This document shows positions 15,994 through 23,977 of a DNA stretch of 26,345 nucleotides, one piece after another. A model generated the notes under the pieces. That model made no database searches and was not told where the DNA came from. It worked only from the letters and a program-made list of their open reading frames with translations. A program made the translations under genes and the position numbers. The first letter of the stretch is position 1, and each line of letters opens with the position of its first letter. The DNA comes from JAUIGE01 sp045106685. GTDB lineage: Bacteria; Bacteroidota; Bacteroidia; J057. The stretch covers positions 1 to 26,345 of the forward strand of contig JBGCFB010000361.1 of assembly GCA_045106685.1 (NCBI GenBank), read 5' to 3'.

Positions 15994-16032
15994 TTAGCTG
16001 ATTAGCTGATTAGCTGATTAGCTGATTAGCTG
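15988..16032 (+). repeat. AGCTGATT tandem array, 5.6 copies
   Basis: Perfect 8-bp repeats from 15988 to 16032. The first copy contains the last sense codon (AGC) and the TGA stop of the MutS-like gene, so the array starts inside the coding region. AGCTGATT is the core of the 16-bp GATTAGCTGATTTGAT word. The array lies between convergent genes and probably grew by slippage. A second in-frame TAG follows in the second copy, so copy-number change would scarcely alter the protein. Confidence 0.85.
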
Positions 16033-16067
16033 CCAACGAGCTTGGATGGATAAGGGTTTAGGAGGTT

Positions 16068-18443
16068 TTAACCTGCAGGCTTCAATGCTTTGACGATAGG
16101 AAGACTCACGATAAATGTGCTTCCTTCACCTGGCTCACTTTCCACCTGGATAGAGCCACCGTTTTTGTCGACAAACTCTTTTACCAAAACAAGCCCAAGC
16201 CCTACTCCATGTTCATTGAAGGTGCCTCGCTTACTTAGGCCGGAGACATCAAACAAGTTGTGTCTACGTTCTTCTGACATCCCAACACCATAGTCTCTCA
16301 CGTAAATATTGAGCATATTTTCGCTTTTGTTCTCCTTTGAAAAAACCTCAATGGATCTTCCTTTTGTAGAAAATTTGATCGCATTAGAGATCAGATTTCG
16401 GAGAATGAGTTTGACGGAATTGGCATCAGCATAGACGCTGGCATCACGTGGAATATCGTTGATTAGTTCAATGTTCTTCTGGCGGGCTGTAAGGGAAAAT
16501 AGCTGAACAAGCTCTGCCACCTCACGATTGAGCGAAAGCTCAGCCGGCCTAATCGAAATCGAGTTGCGCTGCCCCTGTAACCAGAAGAGAAGATTGTCAA
16601 GCGTTCCTGCTGTGTGCTTGGCCTGGTGCCCAAGCTCATTGAGGTACAGCTGCATTTCTTCTTGTGTGAAATCAGCTTCACTAGACACTTCTATCAGATT
16701 GATAAGGGTTGTCAGCGGCGATCGAAGGTCGTGTGAAATAATGGAGAAGATTTTATCCTTTACCTGATTCAATTCATTGAGATCACGATTTCGATCTTCG
16801 AGTACTTCCTTTTGGGCCTCAAGTTCGGTATTGACTTTTTGCACAAATACTTTACGCTGCTGTAAGGAAAGGGCAATAATGCCTGTGATAAGAAGCGCAG
16901 CTACTACTCCAAGCGTAATAAGTCGCTGGCGTTGTTCTTGTGTCTTTTTCTGTTCGCGTTCAAGTTTCAGTGCGTTCTCTCGTGCCTCTTCTTTTTCTTT
17001 TTCGTCGGCCTCAAACTGGACCCGAGCGAGCTCCATCGTCTTTTGCGCATCATACAAGGAATCATGCAGAACCTTGTTTTGGGACTTATGAAAAAAGGCC
17101 TTTTCGAAGTCGCCTATCTTGGCATAAGCGCCACTCAATTCACCGTGAGCATCACGTTCTGTTTGTTTTGAATTTACTTCACTTGCTATTCGAAGTGCAT
17201 TTTCACCAGCTTCTATTGCTTTCTGATATTGTCCTTTTTCAGTGTAAAAATGGCACAACCTAGACTCAGCAATTCCAATTCCTGATGTTAATCCATGCTT
17301 CTCCCAGATAGCCTTGGCTTGCAGTCCAAGAATAAGTGCAGAGTCTTTTTCTCCGAGTGTACGAAAAGCATCGGCGAGGTACAAGATTGAGTTTCCTTCT
17401 CCTTCCGGGTCCTGAACGGATTTAAAAATCACGATTGATTCGCGTATAAGCGCTATCCCTTCTTTTACTTTAGCAGAATTGCGGACAAGGCTTAAATCAT
17501 TGAATTTCTTGTACTTAAGTTCTACTTCCTCCACCGCCAATCGCCCCATACTTGCCAGCGCTTTCGCCTTTATCACTTTGTTACCTAGCTCATCAGCAAG
17601 CGCGAGTGCTTTTGCATTATAGTGCTTTACCTCCTTATGCTGCTCATTCAATTCATAGAGGTATGAGATATTAGAAAGAAGCAGAAGCTGGCTGTACTTA
17701 TCCCCCAGGTCTTCAAATATCGCCAGGGCCCGCAGGAGATTCTGAATTCCCACAAGGTGATTTCCTTGCTCGATAGCCAGGGTAGCCATATTGTTATAGG
17801 TCAATCCAACTCCCTCTTTATATCCCAGCCTTTGGTACAAGTCCTTTACTTCCTCATATTTTTCAGTTGCCTCCTCATAGTGTCCCATATCATTATGGGT
17901 AATGGCAATATTGCTTAGAACATTTACCATTGCGAGGCTATCACCTTCTTGCGTGTGCATAAGAAGGGCCTTATTAAGTAATGTCAAAGCGGTATCCTTC
18001 TGGCCTTGGCTTTTCAGAAATATCGCCAGGGCATTTATACTTTTTGCAGTGAAGGAAACAGAATCAGGAAATGATTTTGAAAGCGCGAGCACCTTACTTT
18101 GATATTTGGCTGCATCTCCAAATTCGCCTTGCGCATAATAGCTTCTGGCGATCTGAGTTATGATAGTAGCACTGTCAAATGCGGACTTTGTAGCAGCGGC
18201 TAATTTAAGGGCTTCAAAATCAGCCTCGCGGGCTGAGGCAGGATCCGTTACTAAAAGTAAATTTCCTTTCGAAAGGATGAGATTTATCTTTCTGGAATTA
18301 TCTTTTTCTATTAAAATTTCTCTTTCTAAACTATCGAGGGCAGGACTTTGTCCATGCAGCTTTTTTGAAGAAATGGGACTTATCACCCAAATCAGAATAA
18401 AGCTTATTATCATTAAAAGCCTTCTCTGAGAAATTAATATCAT
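16068..18443 (-). CDS. TPR membrane histidine kinase (orphan)
   Basis: 791 aa. Hydrophobic N-terminus acting as signal peptide (about 8-25; a second possible start is the ATG at 18413), then about 10 TPR-like units in the periplasm (about 55-460; for example AMVNVLSNIAITHNDMGHYE, 171-190), a charged coiled coil (470-508), one transmembrane helix (about 509-527) and a cytoplasmic transmitter. Phosphoacceptor His571 lies in DKIFSIISHDLRSPLTTL; the ATPase has the N box LRNLISNAIKFST (681-693), G1 RDYGVGMS (716-723) and G2 GVGLGLVLVKEF (746-757). This layout is typical of Bacteroidota tetratricopeptide sensor kinases. No response regulator is linked. It is convergent with the MutS-like gene and divergent from the EAD11-CHAT gene across a 255-bp gap in which I found no clear promoter box. 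Confidence 0.9.
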   Translation of the reverse strand: MILISQRRLLMIISFILIWVISPISSKKLHGQSPALDSLEREILIEKDNSRKINLILSKGNLLLVTDPASAREADFEALKLAAATKSAFDSATIITQIARSYYAQGEFGDAAKYQSKVLALSKSFPDSVSFTAKSINALAIFLKSQGQKDTALTLLNKALLMHTQEGDSLAMVNVLSNIAITHNDMGHYEEATEKYEEVKDLYQRLGYKEGVGLTYNNMATLAIEQGNHLVGIQNLLRALAIFEDLGDKYSQLLLLSNISYLYELNEQHKEVKHYNAKALALADELGNKVIKAKALASMGRLAVEEVELKYKKFNDLSLVRNSAKVKEGIALIRESIVIFKSVQDPEGEGNSILYLADAFRTLGEKDSALILGLQAKAIWEKHGLTSGIGIAESRLCHFYTEKGQYQKAIEAGENALRIASEVNSKQTERDAHGELSGAYAKIGDFEKAFFHKSQNKVLHDSLYDAQKTMELARVQFEADEKEKEEARENALKLEREQKKTQEQRQRLITLGVVAALLITGIIALSLQQRKVFVQKVNTELEAQKEVLEDRNRDLNELNQVKDKIFSIISHDLRSPLTTLINLIEVSSEADFTQEEMQLYLNELGHQAKHTAGTLDNLLFWLQGQRNSISIRPAELSLNREVAELVQLFSLTARQKNIELINDIPRDASVYADANSVKLILRNLISNAIKFSTKGRSIEVFSKENKSENMLNIYVRDYGVGMSEERRHNLFDVSGLSKRGTFNEHGVGLGLVLVKEFVDKNGGSIQVESEPGEGSTFIVSLPIVKALKPAG

Positions 18444-18698
18444 TCAGGATATAGAATTACAAAACAAGTGGTAGTATCTACTTTGGAATACAAGTATATA
18501 CAAATAATCTGAAGATAGAGGGAGAAATACTGCAATAAGCACTGCTTTGGCACTTGATATTGATCATAAATAGTAAAAATCGAATACTTTTATCATCGCT
18601 TTACTTTCTAATAGCGTGGCTAACGTGTTTCCTCAGAAGCTTATCAAAACACGATTAGTCCCACCAAGTTTATACCTTGTTCTTCAAAAGCCATTTTT

Positions 18699-19577
18699 AT
18701 GAATACTGCAAAAGACCAATTATACCAACTCATGCAGGTGGGCAGAATCTACGAGTCGATCGAAATTTTGTCCAAAATCACCCAGAAAAAGGACACTGAT
18801 ATTTTTAATGACCTCATTCTTTTGGGAGGTAATTTCCAGGCGAATCAACGCCTACAGAACCTGAAACTGATCGATGCGAAGGAAGCCAATATTCGTTCTA
18901 ATGAAGTTGCAAATGCAGTACTCGCCTATATCAGTGACGCTTCTGAAGCAGGCTGGCTTGACATTACAGTCAGCGACCTGAACCAGGATAATGACAATCG
19001 CAAGGTTAAGATTCTCTTTGTAGCATCAAACCCAGAGGGTACGGTCATTTTTGAATTGGAGAAAGAGTTTCTTGAAATACGGAAAGTATTTAGACATAAA
19101 CGAGAGCAGTTTGAGGTGATAGAATCCTTTGGGACGAGCTATCAAGACTTATTCAATATCGTGCGGGAAGAAAGGCCAGACATCCTGCATATTGCGGCGC
19201 CATCTAATAATGACATATTAGTTTTGCATGGGCCCGACAATACCAGGAATGACATTCCATATCAATTTTTGGCTGCTCCTTTCTCTATGTTTACGCCTTA
19301 TGTGAGTTGTGTCTTTATGAACACCTGGTGTTCAACCGATTTCCTTGAAGAGATTTCACATTCGCTAGGCACAGCACTCGGCAGTCAAAATCTAATTTCA
19401 GATACAGACTCCATCTTATTTTCTAGTGGTTTTTATGCTGCGCTGGCTCAGGGAGCGGATTATGAATCAGCCTTTAATGCTGGGAAAACCATTTTGGATC
19501 AGGAAAATGTGAGAGATTTACAGAAAAAAGAAACTTATACCTGCTTTGTTCACGGGAAAGAGCTGGACCCAAAATAA
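18699..19577 (+). CDS. EAD11-like domain fused to degenerate CHAT domain
   Basis: 292 aa, cytoplasmic. Residues 1-84 fit effector-associated domain 11: a helical bundle with LYQLMQVGRIYESIEIL (8-24), FNDLILLGGNFQ (36-47) and an EAN.R.NEV.NAVL..I segment (62-78). Residues about 102-285 match a CHAT (caspase-like) domain: VKILFVASNPEGT (103-115), EKEFLEIRKVFRH (121-133), RPDILH (159-164), VFMNTWCS (205-212) and the C-terminal FSSGFYAALAQGADYESAF (241-259). Where active CHAT domains have HFxGHG, this protein has HIAAPS (164-169), so the catalytic His is replaced. The Cys normally in NxC is displaced by one (Asn208-Thr-Trp-Cys211). It is probably not a protease. EADs mediate homotypic recruitment in conflict systems. 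The downstream glycosylase gene starts 4 nt after its stop. Confidence 0.75.
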   Translation: MNTAKDQLYQLMQVGRIYESIEILSKITQKKDTDIFNDLILLGGNFQANQRLQNLKLIDAKEANIRSNEVANAVLAYISDASEAGWLDITVSDLNQDNDNRKVKILFVASNPEGTVIFELEKEFLEIRKVFRHKREQFEVIESFGTSYQDLFNIVREERPDILHIAAPSNNDILVLHGPDNTRNDIPYQFLAAPFSMFTPYVSCVFMNTWCSTDFLEEISHSLGTALGSQNLISDTDSILFSSGFYAALAQGADYESAFNAGKTILDQENVRDLQKKETYTCFVHGKELDPK

Positions 19578-19581
19578 TCTT

Positions 19582-20277
19582 ATGCTACTCTCTGAAAAAA
19601 TCAAAGCGTTTAACCGCCAACTTGACTTTACAGACGCCTTACCAGCAGGCATCAAGGTGATGAATCCTTTTCGTGAAAGCGAAACAGTTCTTAACATATC
19701 GGATCAATTTTATGATCGATTTTATGCCGATGAGCGACCTCGGCATTTGATTTTGGGAATCAATCCGGGGCGCCTTGGCGCAGGCGCTACAGGAATTCCT
19801 TTTACCGATACCAAAAGACTGAAAAGTGACTGTAACATCCCTTTTGAAGGGCTTCATACTCATGAACCTTCGTCGGTGTTTGTATATGAGGTAATCCGCG
19901 CGATGGGCGGAGCGGAAGCATTTTACGATCGCTTTTTTATAAACTCTGTCTCTCCACTCGGATTTACTATCAGAAACGATAAAGGCCGCGATGTAAATTA
20001 CAACTATTATGACAGCAAGGAACTGACAAAAGCTTCCTTACCTTTTATTCGAAAAAGCATGACCCAACTTATCGAACTGGGCATGGAAACGGATGTAGTA
20101 TATTGTTTGGGGACGGGGAAAAATGCCAAGTTTCTTATTGATTTTAATAAAGAGGCAAAATTATTCAACAAGGTCGAACCTCTGGAGCATCCTCGATATG
20201 TAGTTCAGTACAAATCGAAAAAGATGCCAGAATATGTCGCTAAATTCGTCCGCATTCTCAACCAAGATACAATATGA
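19582..20277 (+). CDS. SMUG2-like uracil-DNA glycosylase family protein (DUF4918 type)
   Basis: 231 aa from the ATG at 19582, 4 nt after the stop of the EAD11-CHAT gene; an in-frame ATG at 19546 would overlap that gene and adds 12 residues outside the family pattern, so I prefer 19582. Family features: IKAFNRQLDF and GIKVMNPF near the N-terminus, the uracil-glycosylase-fold motif ILGINPGRLGAGATGIPFTD (about 54-73), the middle FFINSVSPLGF segment (116-126), VYCLGTG (171-177), and HPRYVVQYKSKK (205-216) supplying the histidine-containing second motif. Enzymes of this superfamily excise uracil or related damaged bases from DNA. Whether this one does housekeeping repair or acts with the upstream gene is open. 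Its stop overlaps the next start (ATGA, 20274-20277), so the three genes are probably translated from one message. Confidence 0.8.
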   Translation: MLLSEKIKAFNRQLDFTDALPAGIKVMNPFRESETVLNISDQFYDRFYADERPRHLILGINPGRLGAGATGIPFTDTKRLKSDCNIPFEGLHTHEPSSVFVYEVIRAMGGAEAFYDRFFINSVSPLGFTIRNDKGRDVNYNYYDSKELTKASLPFIRKSMTQLIELGMETDVVYCLGTGKNAKFLIDFNKEAKLFNKVEPLEHPRYVVQYKSKKMPEYVAKFVRILNQDTI

Positions 20278-21197
20278 ATAAGGCGATCTTTTTTACCATT
20301 GTAGTATGTCTCGCAGCCTGCGGCCCGCGGCCGGCTGCGATTAATGAAGGTATCACAACCGAGATCAATCCGGTGGATAAGGGAGTTCTTAAGGGCTTCT
20401 CTTCGCCGGAGTCTGTATTAGGAATCGACACTTTCGTTTTTGTTTCCAACGTCGGACCGGAGCTAAAGCCACGCGACAAGGATGGAGATGGCTTTATCAG
20501 CAAGTTGAATAATAAAGGCAATGTGGTTAATCTCAGGTTTATCGAAGGGCTGCATGCTCCCAAGGGCATGGCAGTATGGGACTCTGTGCTATATGTTGCA
20601 GATATTGATGTGATACGAGCTTTCCACTGGAAAACAGGTGATAGCCTTGACCTTTTTGACCTGAAAGCATTCGGAGTGCGTTTCCTGAATGACTTGTGCC
20701 AAGGCGATAGCGGCATGCTATTCGTCTCTGAAACCTTCCAGGATACCATTTATTCGATTGATGTAAAAAGGCGCGATAAGGAGAATAATATTCGCGCGGT
20801 ATCTATTCCTAAAGATGCAGCGGTGCAATCTGTCAATGGCCTCTGGTATGATGCTCCTAACCGGGATTTGTATCTCTGTGGTTTTGGCCAAGGCGATTCT
20901 ACCAATGGCGCAATCGGCGTGATCCCGATGGGCGCAAGAGCTGTGCCTCCACGAAACTGGGTGAGCCATACTGGCAAGCTCGACGGACTAGTCTTAATCG
21001 GCAGAAAGCTCTATGTAACAGACTGGGCGGGCTTTGAGACTTCGAGCCCTTTGTGGGAAGTCGACCTGAGTACCTATAAAGCCAAAGCTGTTTTCACTAA
21101 GCAAATCGGCGGTCCAGCAGACTTTTGGTACGATGAAAAAAACAAACGATTCTGGATACCTGCCATGACGGAAGGCAGGGTTTATGTTCATGAGTAA
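20274..21197 (+). CDS. Lipoprotein with six-bladed beta-propeller (SMP-30/NHL-like) fold
   Basis: 307 aa with a lipoprotein signal (MNKAIFFTIVVCLAAC, lipobox LAAC, lipidated Cys16). The remainder reads as a beta-propeller of the SMP-30/gluconolactonase or NHL type: repeated pattern such as LHAPKGMAVWDSVLYVADID (93-112), FLNDLCQGDSGMLFVSE and SVNGLWYDAPNRDLYLCGFG, each a blade with a D/N turn. A DxDxDG loop (DKDGDGFIS, 68-76) may bind calcium. Catalytic metal residues of true lactonases are not identifiable, so a binding role is as likely as an enzyme. The start overlaps the stop of the glycosylase gene (ATGA), an arrangement that points to coupling although the proteins act in different compartments. 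Confidence 0.8.
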   Translation: MNKAIFFTIVVCLAACGPRPAAINEGITTEINPVDKGVLKGFSSPESVLGIDTFVFVSNVGPELKPRDKDGDGFISKLNNKGNVVNLRFIEGLHAPKGMAVWDSVLYVADIDVIRAFHWKTGDSLDLFDLKAFGVRFLNDLCQGDSGMLFVSETFQDTIYSIDVKRRDKENNIRAVSIPKDAAVQSVNGLWYDAPNRDLYLCGFGQGDSTNGAIGVIPMGARAVPPRNWVSHTGKLDGLVLIGRKLYVTDWAGFETSSPLWEVDLSTYKAKAVFTKQIGGPADFWYDEKNKRFWIPAMTEGRVYVHE

Positions 21198-21207
21198 TGC
21201 GTGCTTT

Positions 21208-21297
21208 GAGTACAAAGTACATGAGTGCAGAATAGAAAGTTAAAAAGTACCTGATGCACATTTCAACTTTCCATTTTCTACTATGCACTTTGTACTC
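21208..21297. terminator. Long imperfect hairpin overlapping the 3' end of the gldA-like gene
   Basis: Arms 21208-21241 and 21265-21297 pair over their outer 11 bp (GAGTACAAAGT) perfectly, with a diverged middle and a matched inner AAAGTT/AACTTT. The right arm covers the last five sense codons and the stop codon (21281-21283) of the minus-strand ABC gene. AAAGTGCATAG and AGTTGAAA words are shared with the hairpin at 12360-12421. Located between convergent genes, so a bidirectional terminator is likely. Confidence 0.6.
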
Positions 21298-22216
21298 CTG
21301 AATTTTCCGTAAACGCTCGGAAGACATCTTCCAGCTTACGGGCTTTGGGACTTAGTTCTAAAATCGGGTTTTGATGCTCGGAACAAAAGGCAAAAATTGC
21401 GGCGGCGGCTTCGTCGGCATTTCCACTTGTGAAGGTCCAGCTTTGGGGGCTGTGGGTTTTGTTGAGTACCAAAGTAGCTGACGCTAATAGAGCCTCAATA
21501 TCAAGTCCTTCCTGCGCGACGCGTACAAACACCTCCGCTTCGCTGGGGCGAAGCGAGTCGATTCCGTCATCGCCACTATCAGCTACGAGTTTACCTTGAT
21601 TAATAATGATAACGCGGTCGGCAATGGCTTCTACCTCGGAGAGGATATGCGATGAAAAAATGACTGTTTTATCTTTGCCCAAATCTTTAATCAAAGCACG
21701 AATACCTGCCATCTGATTGGGGTCCAGGCCGCTGGTCGGTTCATCAAGAATAAGCACAGGCGGATTATGGATTATCGCCTGACAAAGCCCCACGCGCTGG
21801 CGATAGCCTTTAGAGAGCGCTCCGATGCGCTTATGCGATTCACGCTCCAGGCCCGTGAGTTTTATAATTTCCTCAATGCGGACCTTCCGGGTTGCGGCAT
21901 GCATTTTGTGTGTTTTACCTACAAAATCAAGAAACTCCCGCACATACATATCGAGATACAGTGGATTGTGTTCGGGAAGGTATCCTATGTTTTTTCGCAC
22001 CTCTAAAGGCTGCTCATTCACATCAAAATCACCAACATGAATAGCGCCTTCTGAACCTTGCAAAAAACAGGTTATAGCCTTCATTGTAGTAGATTTTCCG
22101 GCACCATTTGGCCCAAGAAAGCCTAATATTTTACCAGGAACTGCTTCAAATGAAAGCGAGTCAACCGCCCGTTGGGTTCCATATAGTTTACTAAATCCTT
22201 GTACTTTGACCTGCAT
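21281..22216 (-). CDS. gldA: ABC transporter ATP-binding protein, GldA type
   Basis: 311-aa ATPase. Walker A GPNGAGKST (35-43, Lys41), a Q-loop position occupied in the stretch IGYLPEHNPLYLDMYVREFL (77-96), which is characteristic of GldA relatives, signature LSKGYRQR (134-141), Walker B VLILDEPTSGLD (154-165) and H-loop His190 (FSSHILSEVE). The C-terminal ~90 residues are the regulatory extension. GldA is the ATPase of the GldAFG transporter needed for gliding in Flavobacterium; the gldF and gldG genes are not beside it here, and other multidrug-type ATPases look similar, so the symbol is a best match. The last residues (SGVQSA) are encoded inside a hairpin arm, hinting that the gene end was reshaped by insertion of that spacer. 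Divergent from the solute-binding gene. Confidence 0.75.
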   Translation of the reverse strand: MQVKVQGFSKLYGTQRAVDSLSFEAVPGKILGFLGPNGAGKSTTMKAITCFLQGSEGAIHVGDFDVNEQPLEVRKNIGYLPEHNPLYLDMYVREFLDFVGKTHKMHAATRKVRIEEIIKLTGLERESHKRIGALSKGYRQRVGLCQAIIHNPPVLILDEPTSGLDPNQMAGIRALIKDLGKDKTVIFSSHILSEVEAIADRVIIINQGKLVADSGDDGIDSLRPSEAEVFVRVAQEGLDIEALLASATLVLNKTHSPQSWTFTSGNADEAAAAIFAFCSEHQNPILELSPKARKLEDVFRAFTENSGVQSA

Positions 22217-22240
22217 TCGGCAAAGATATTGCTATTTTTG
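22205..22240 (+). promoter_or_regulatory. Candidate divergent Bacteroidota promoters between gldA and the solute-binding gene
   Basis: The 51-bp gap holds TATTTTTG on the + strand (22233-22240), matching the Bacteroidota -7 box TAnnTTTG, with TTTG at 22205-22208 as a possible -33 box, though the spacing (24 bp) is a little long. The ATG at 22268 then has a leader of about 20 nt. On the minus strand TATCTTTG (22228 to 22221) also fits, with a TTTG 16 bp upstream; it would start transcription almost at the gldA ATG, giving a leaderless or very short leader message. Confidence 0.4.
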
Positions 22241-22267
22241 CATACAAACATCACTAAAGCTCTTGCC

Positions 22268-23977
22268 ATGTTTCGTCTGTTTCATTTTTGTTGTCTGAGT
22301 ATTTGCATCTTTATCCTGCTTGGAGCCTGTAACAACCGCTCTTCTCAGGTAAATCGCCCTATTCAGGTACAGCTTGCCGCTGAGCCCTCGATGCTGCATC
22401 CTCTGCTGGGAAACGACGCGAATCGTAGCCTTGTACTTGACTTTGTAGGGCAATCCCTTATTACTGTAAATCCTAAAGATGGAAAACTAGTACCTGTGCT
22501 TGCAGAAGCACTGCCGGTCGTTTCAGAAGATGGCTTGAATATCGCTTTTCGCATAAACCCATCTGCCCATTGGCCGGATGGAAAGAAAATCACTGCGGAG
22601 GATGTCATTTTTTCGATGAAAGCGCTTACAGCGACAGATCATCCTCAAGGGCAATTTGGCAGAATGGTGAACACCATATCAAAAGTGGAAGCAAGCGGAC
22701 AAGATGTTAGCTTTGTCATGAACACCGCTGAAGTATATAATATTCACAAGCTTAGCGGAATATTGATTCTGGATGGCCGATTTTATGACACCAACAATAT
22801 TCTCGGCAGCGTTTCACTCGATAGCTTGTTGCTCAACATCCAGTCTGCGCCTGGCGAGCCCGGCGTATTGGATGCCGATCCTCGCATTATTGCCTGGAAT
22901 GAACATATTGCTTCTGATCGTTTTGTAAAAGGCTTCTATGCTACAAAAGGAATTATTGGCCCTTACCAAGTATCAAACTGGGATCCAGGAAGCTCTATTA
23001 CCCTTATCAAAAACCCTAACTATTGGGGAGCATCGCTTCCTCAAGCCTGGCATCAGCAAGCTGCTGATTCGTTTACCTTCCGATTTATTAAGGACCCGAA
23101 TTCGTTGCGTTTGCAACTACGCCAGGAGGCTCTGGATGTAGCATTGCAGCTGCCCGGCCAGACGATCAATGACAGTATTAAACTGGAGACATATGACCTT
23201 CAGGCATATGATAATAACATGTACACCTATCTCGCCTTCAATACGCGTGAGGGTGCGCTAAAAGAATCTTCACTTCGTCAGGCTATTTCATACCTGATGC
23301 CTGTAGAGGACATTATCGCCGATCAATATGAGGGGCGAGCCGTACCTGTGCTTTCGCCTGTGGCGCGCATCAATCCAGAATACAACGATACGCTTCCGGC
23401 ATACGTGTTTGCGCCTGAGAAAGCAGAAGCGCTATTAGATCAGCTTGGAATCAAAGATTATGATGGCGATTTGGTACGAGACATAAAAGAAGACGGTAAG
23501 ACTGTTCCTTTCTCGCTGAATGTCTCCTACCCTGCCGGCTTCGCAGCAGCCGATGCTACGGCAGCCCTCTTCAAAGATGCTTGCAGCAAAGTTGGCCTGA
23601 CGATTACGCTTGAACCGACTTCTTTTAAGATGCTTGGTCCCAAGATTATGACGCATCAGTTTGAGATGGCTTTGCTCGCCAGTTCGACCTACTCGCATCC
23701 GTATGATTTTGAGCAAGACTTCAGCAGAAATCATCCTGGCAACCATACTGGTTTTGGATCAGCGAAACTCGATAGCCTTATCGATGCTGCGGGAAAAGCG
23801 CTGAACCCAACGACGCGCCGCGATCTCGCATGGCAAATCCAGGCCGAAGTACATCGCGAGAAGCCGCTTATGTATCTGTTTGCCTCCTCGCAGCCGGTAG
23901 CGATCCATGATCGTCTGGGCAACACAAAGGTGATGGCTTATGCGCCTTATGTGTGGCTGAATGGGCTGAAGCCTTGA
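22268..23977 (+). CDS. Family-5 ABC solute-binding lipoprotein (oligopeptide/nickel type)
   Basis: 569 aa from the ATG at 22268, which begins a proper lipoprotein signal (MFRLFHFCCLSICIFILLGAC, lipidated Cys21); a longer frame from 22199 would run antisense into the gldA start and is rejected. The mature part matches SBP_bac_5: AAEPSMLHPLLGNDANRSLV near the start, HWPDGKKITAEDVIFSMKAL (101-120), the KNPNYWG segment, and a C-terminal lobe with DFEQDFSRNHPGNHTGF. Such proteins capture peptides or metal chelates and hand them to a permease; no permease gene is in the window. Bacteroidota often have stand-alone members. The 3' end (residues 433-569) is duplicated at 25189-25606. Confidence 0.9.
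   Translation: MFRLFHFCCLSICIFILLGACNNRSSQVNRPIQVQLAAEPSMLHPLLGNDANRSLVLDFVGQSLITVNPKDGKLVPVLAEALPVVSEDGLNIAFRINPSAHWPDGKKITAEDVIFSMKALTATDHPQGQFGRMVNTISKVEASGQDVSFVMNTAEVYNIHKLSGILILDGRFYDTNNILGSVSLDSLLLNIQSAPGEPGVLDADPRIIAWNEHIASDRFVKGFYATKGIIGPYQVSNWDPGSSITLIKNPNYWGASLPQAWHQQAADSFTFRFIKDPNSLRLQLRQEALDVALQLPGQTINDSIKLETYDLQAYDNNMYTYLAFNTREGALKESSLRQAISYLMPVEDIIADQYEGRAVPVLSPVARINPEYNDTLPAYVFAPEKAEALLDQLGIKDYDGDLVRDIKEDGKTVPFSLNVSYPAGFAAADATAALFKDACSKVGLTITLEPTSFKMLGPKIMTHQFEMALLASSTYSHPYDFEQDFSRNHPGNHTGFGSAKLDSLIDAAGKALNPTTRRDLAWQIQAEVHREKPLMYLFASSQPVAIHDRLGNTKVMAYAPYVWLNGLKP

Noticed and set aside
15988..16032. CRISPR-like array
   Set aside because: The units are 8 bp in direct contact with no spacers; this is a simple tandem repeat.
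19546..19581. Earlier ATG for the glycosylase gene
   Set aside because: It overlaps the EAD11-CHAT coding end and adds residues outside the family pattern; the ATG at 19582 follows the stop by 4 nt.
22199..22267. Upstream extension of the solute-binding lipoprotein
   Set aside because: It would overlap the gldA start in antisense and destroy the N-terminal lipoprotein signal that begins at 22268.
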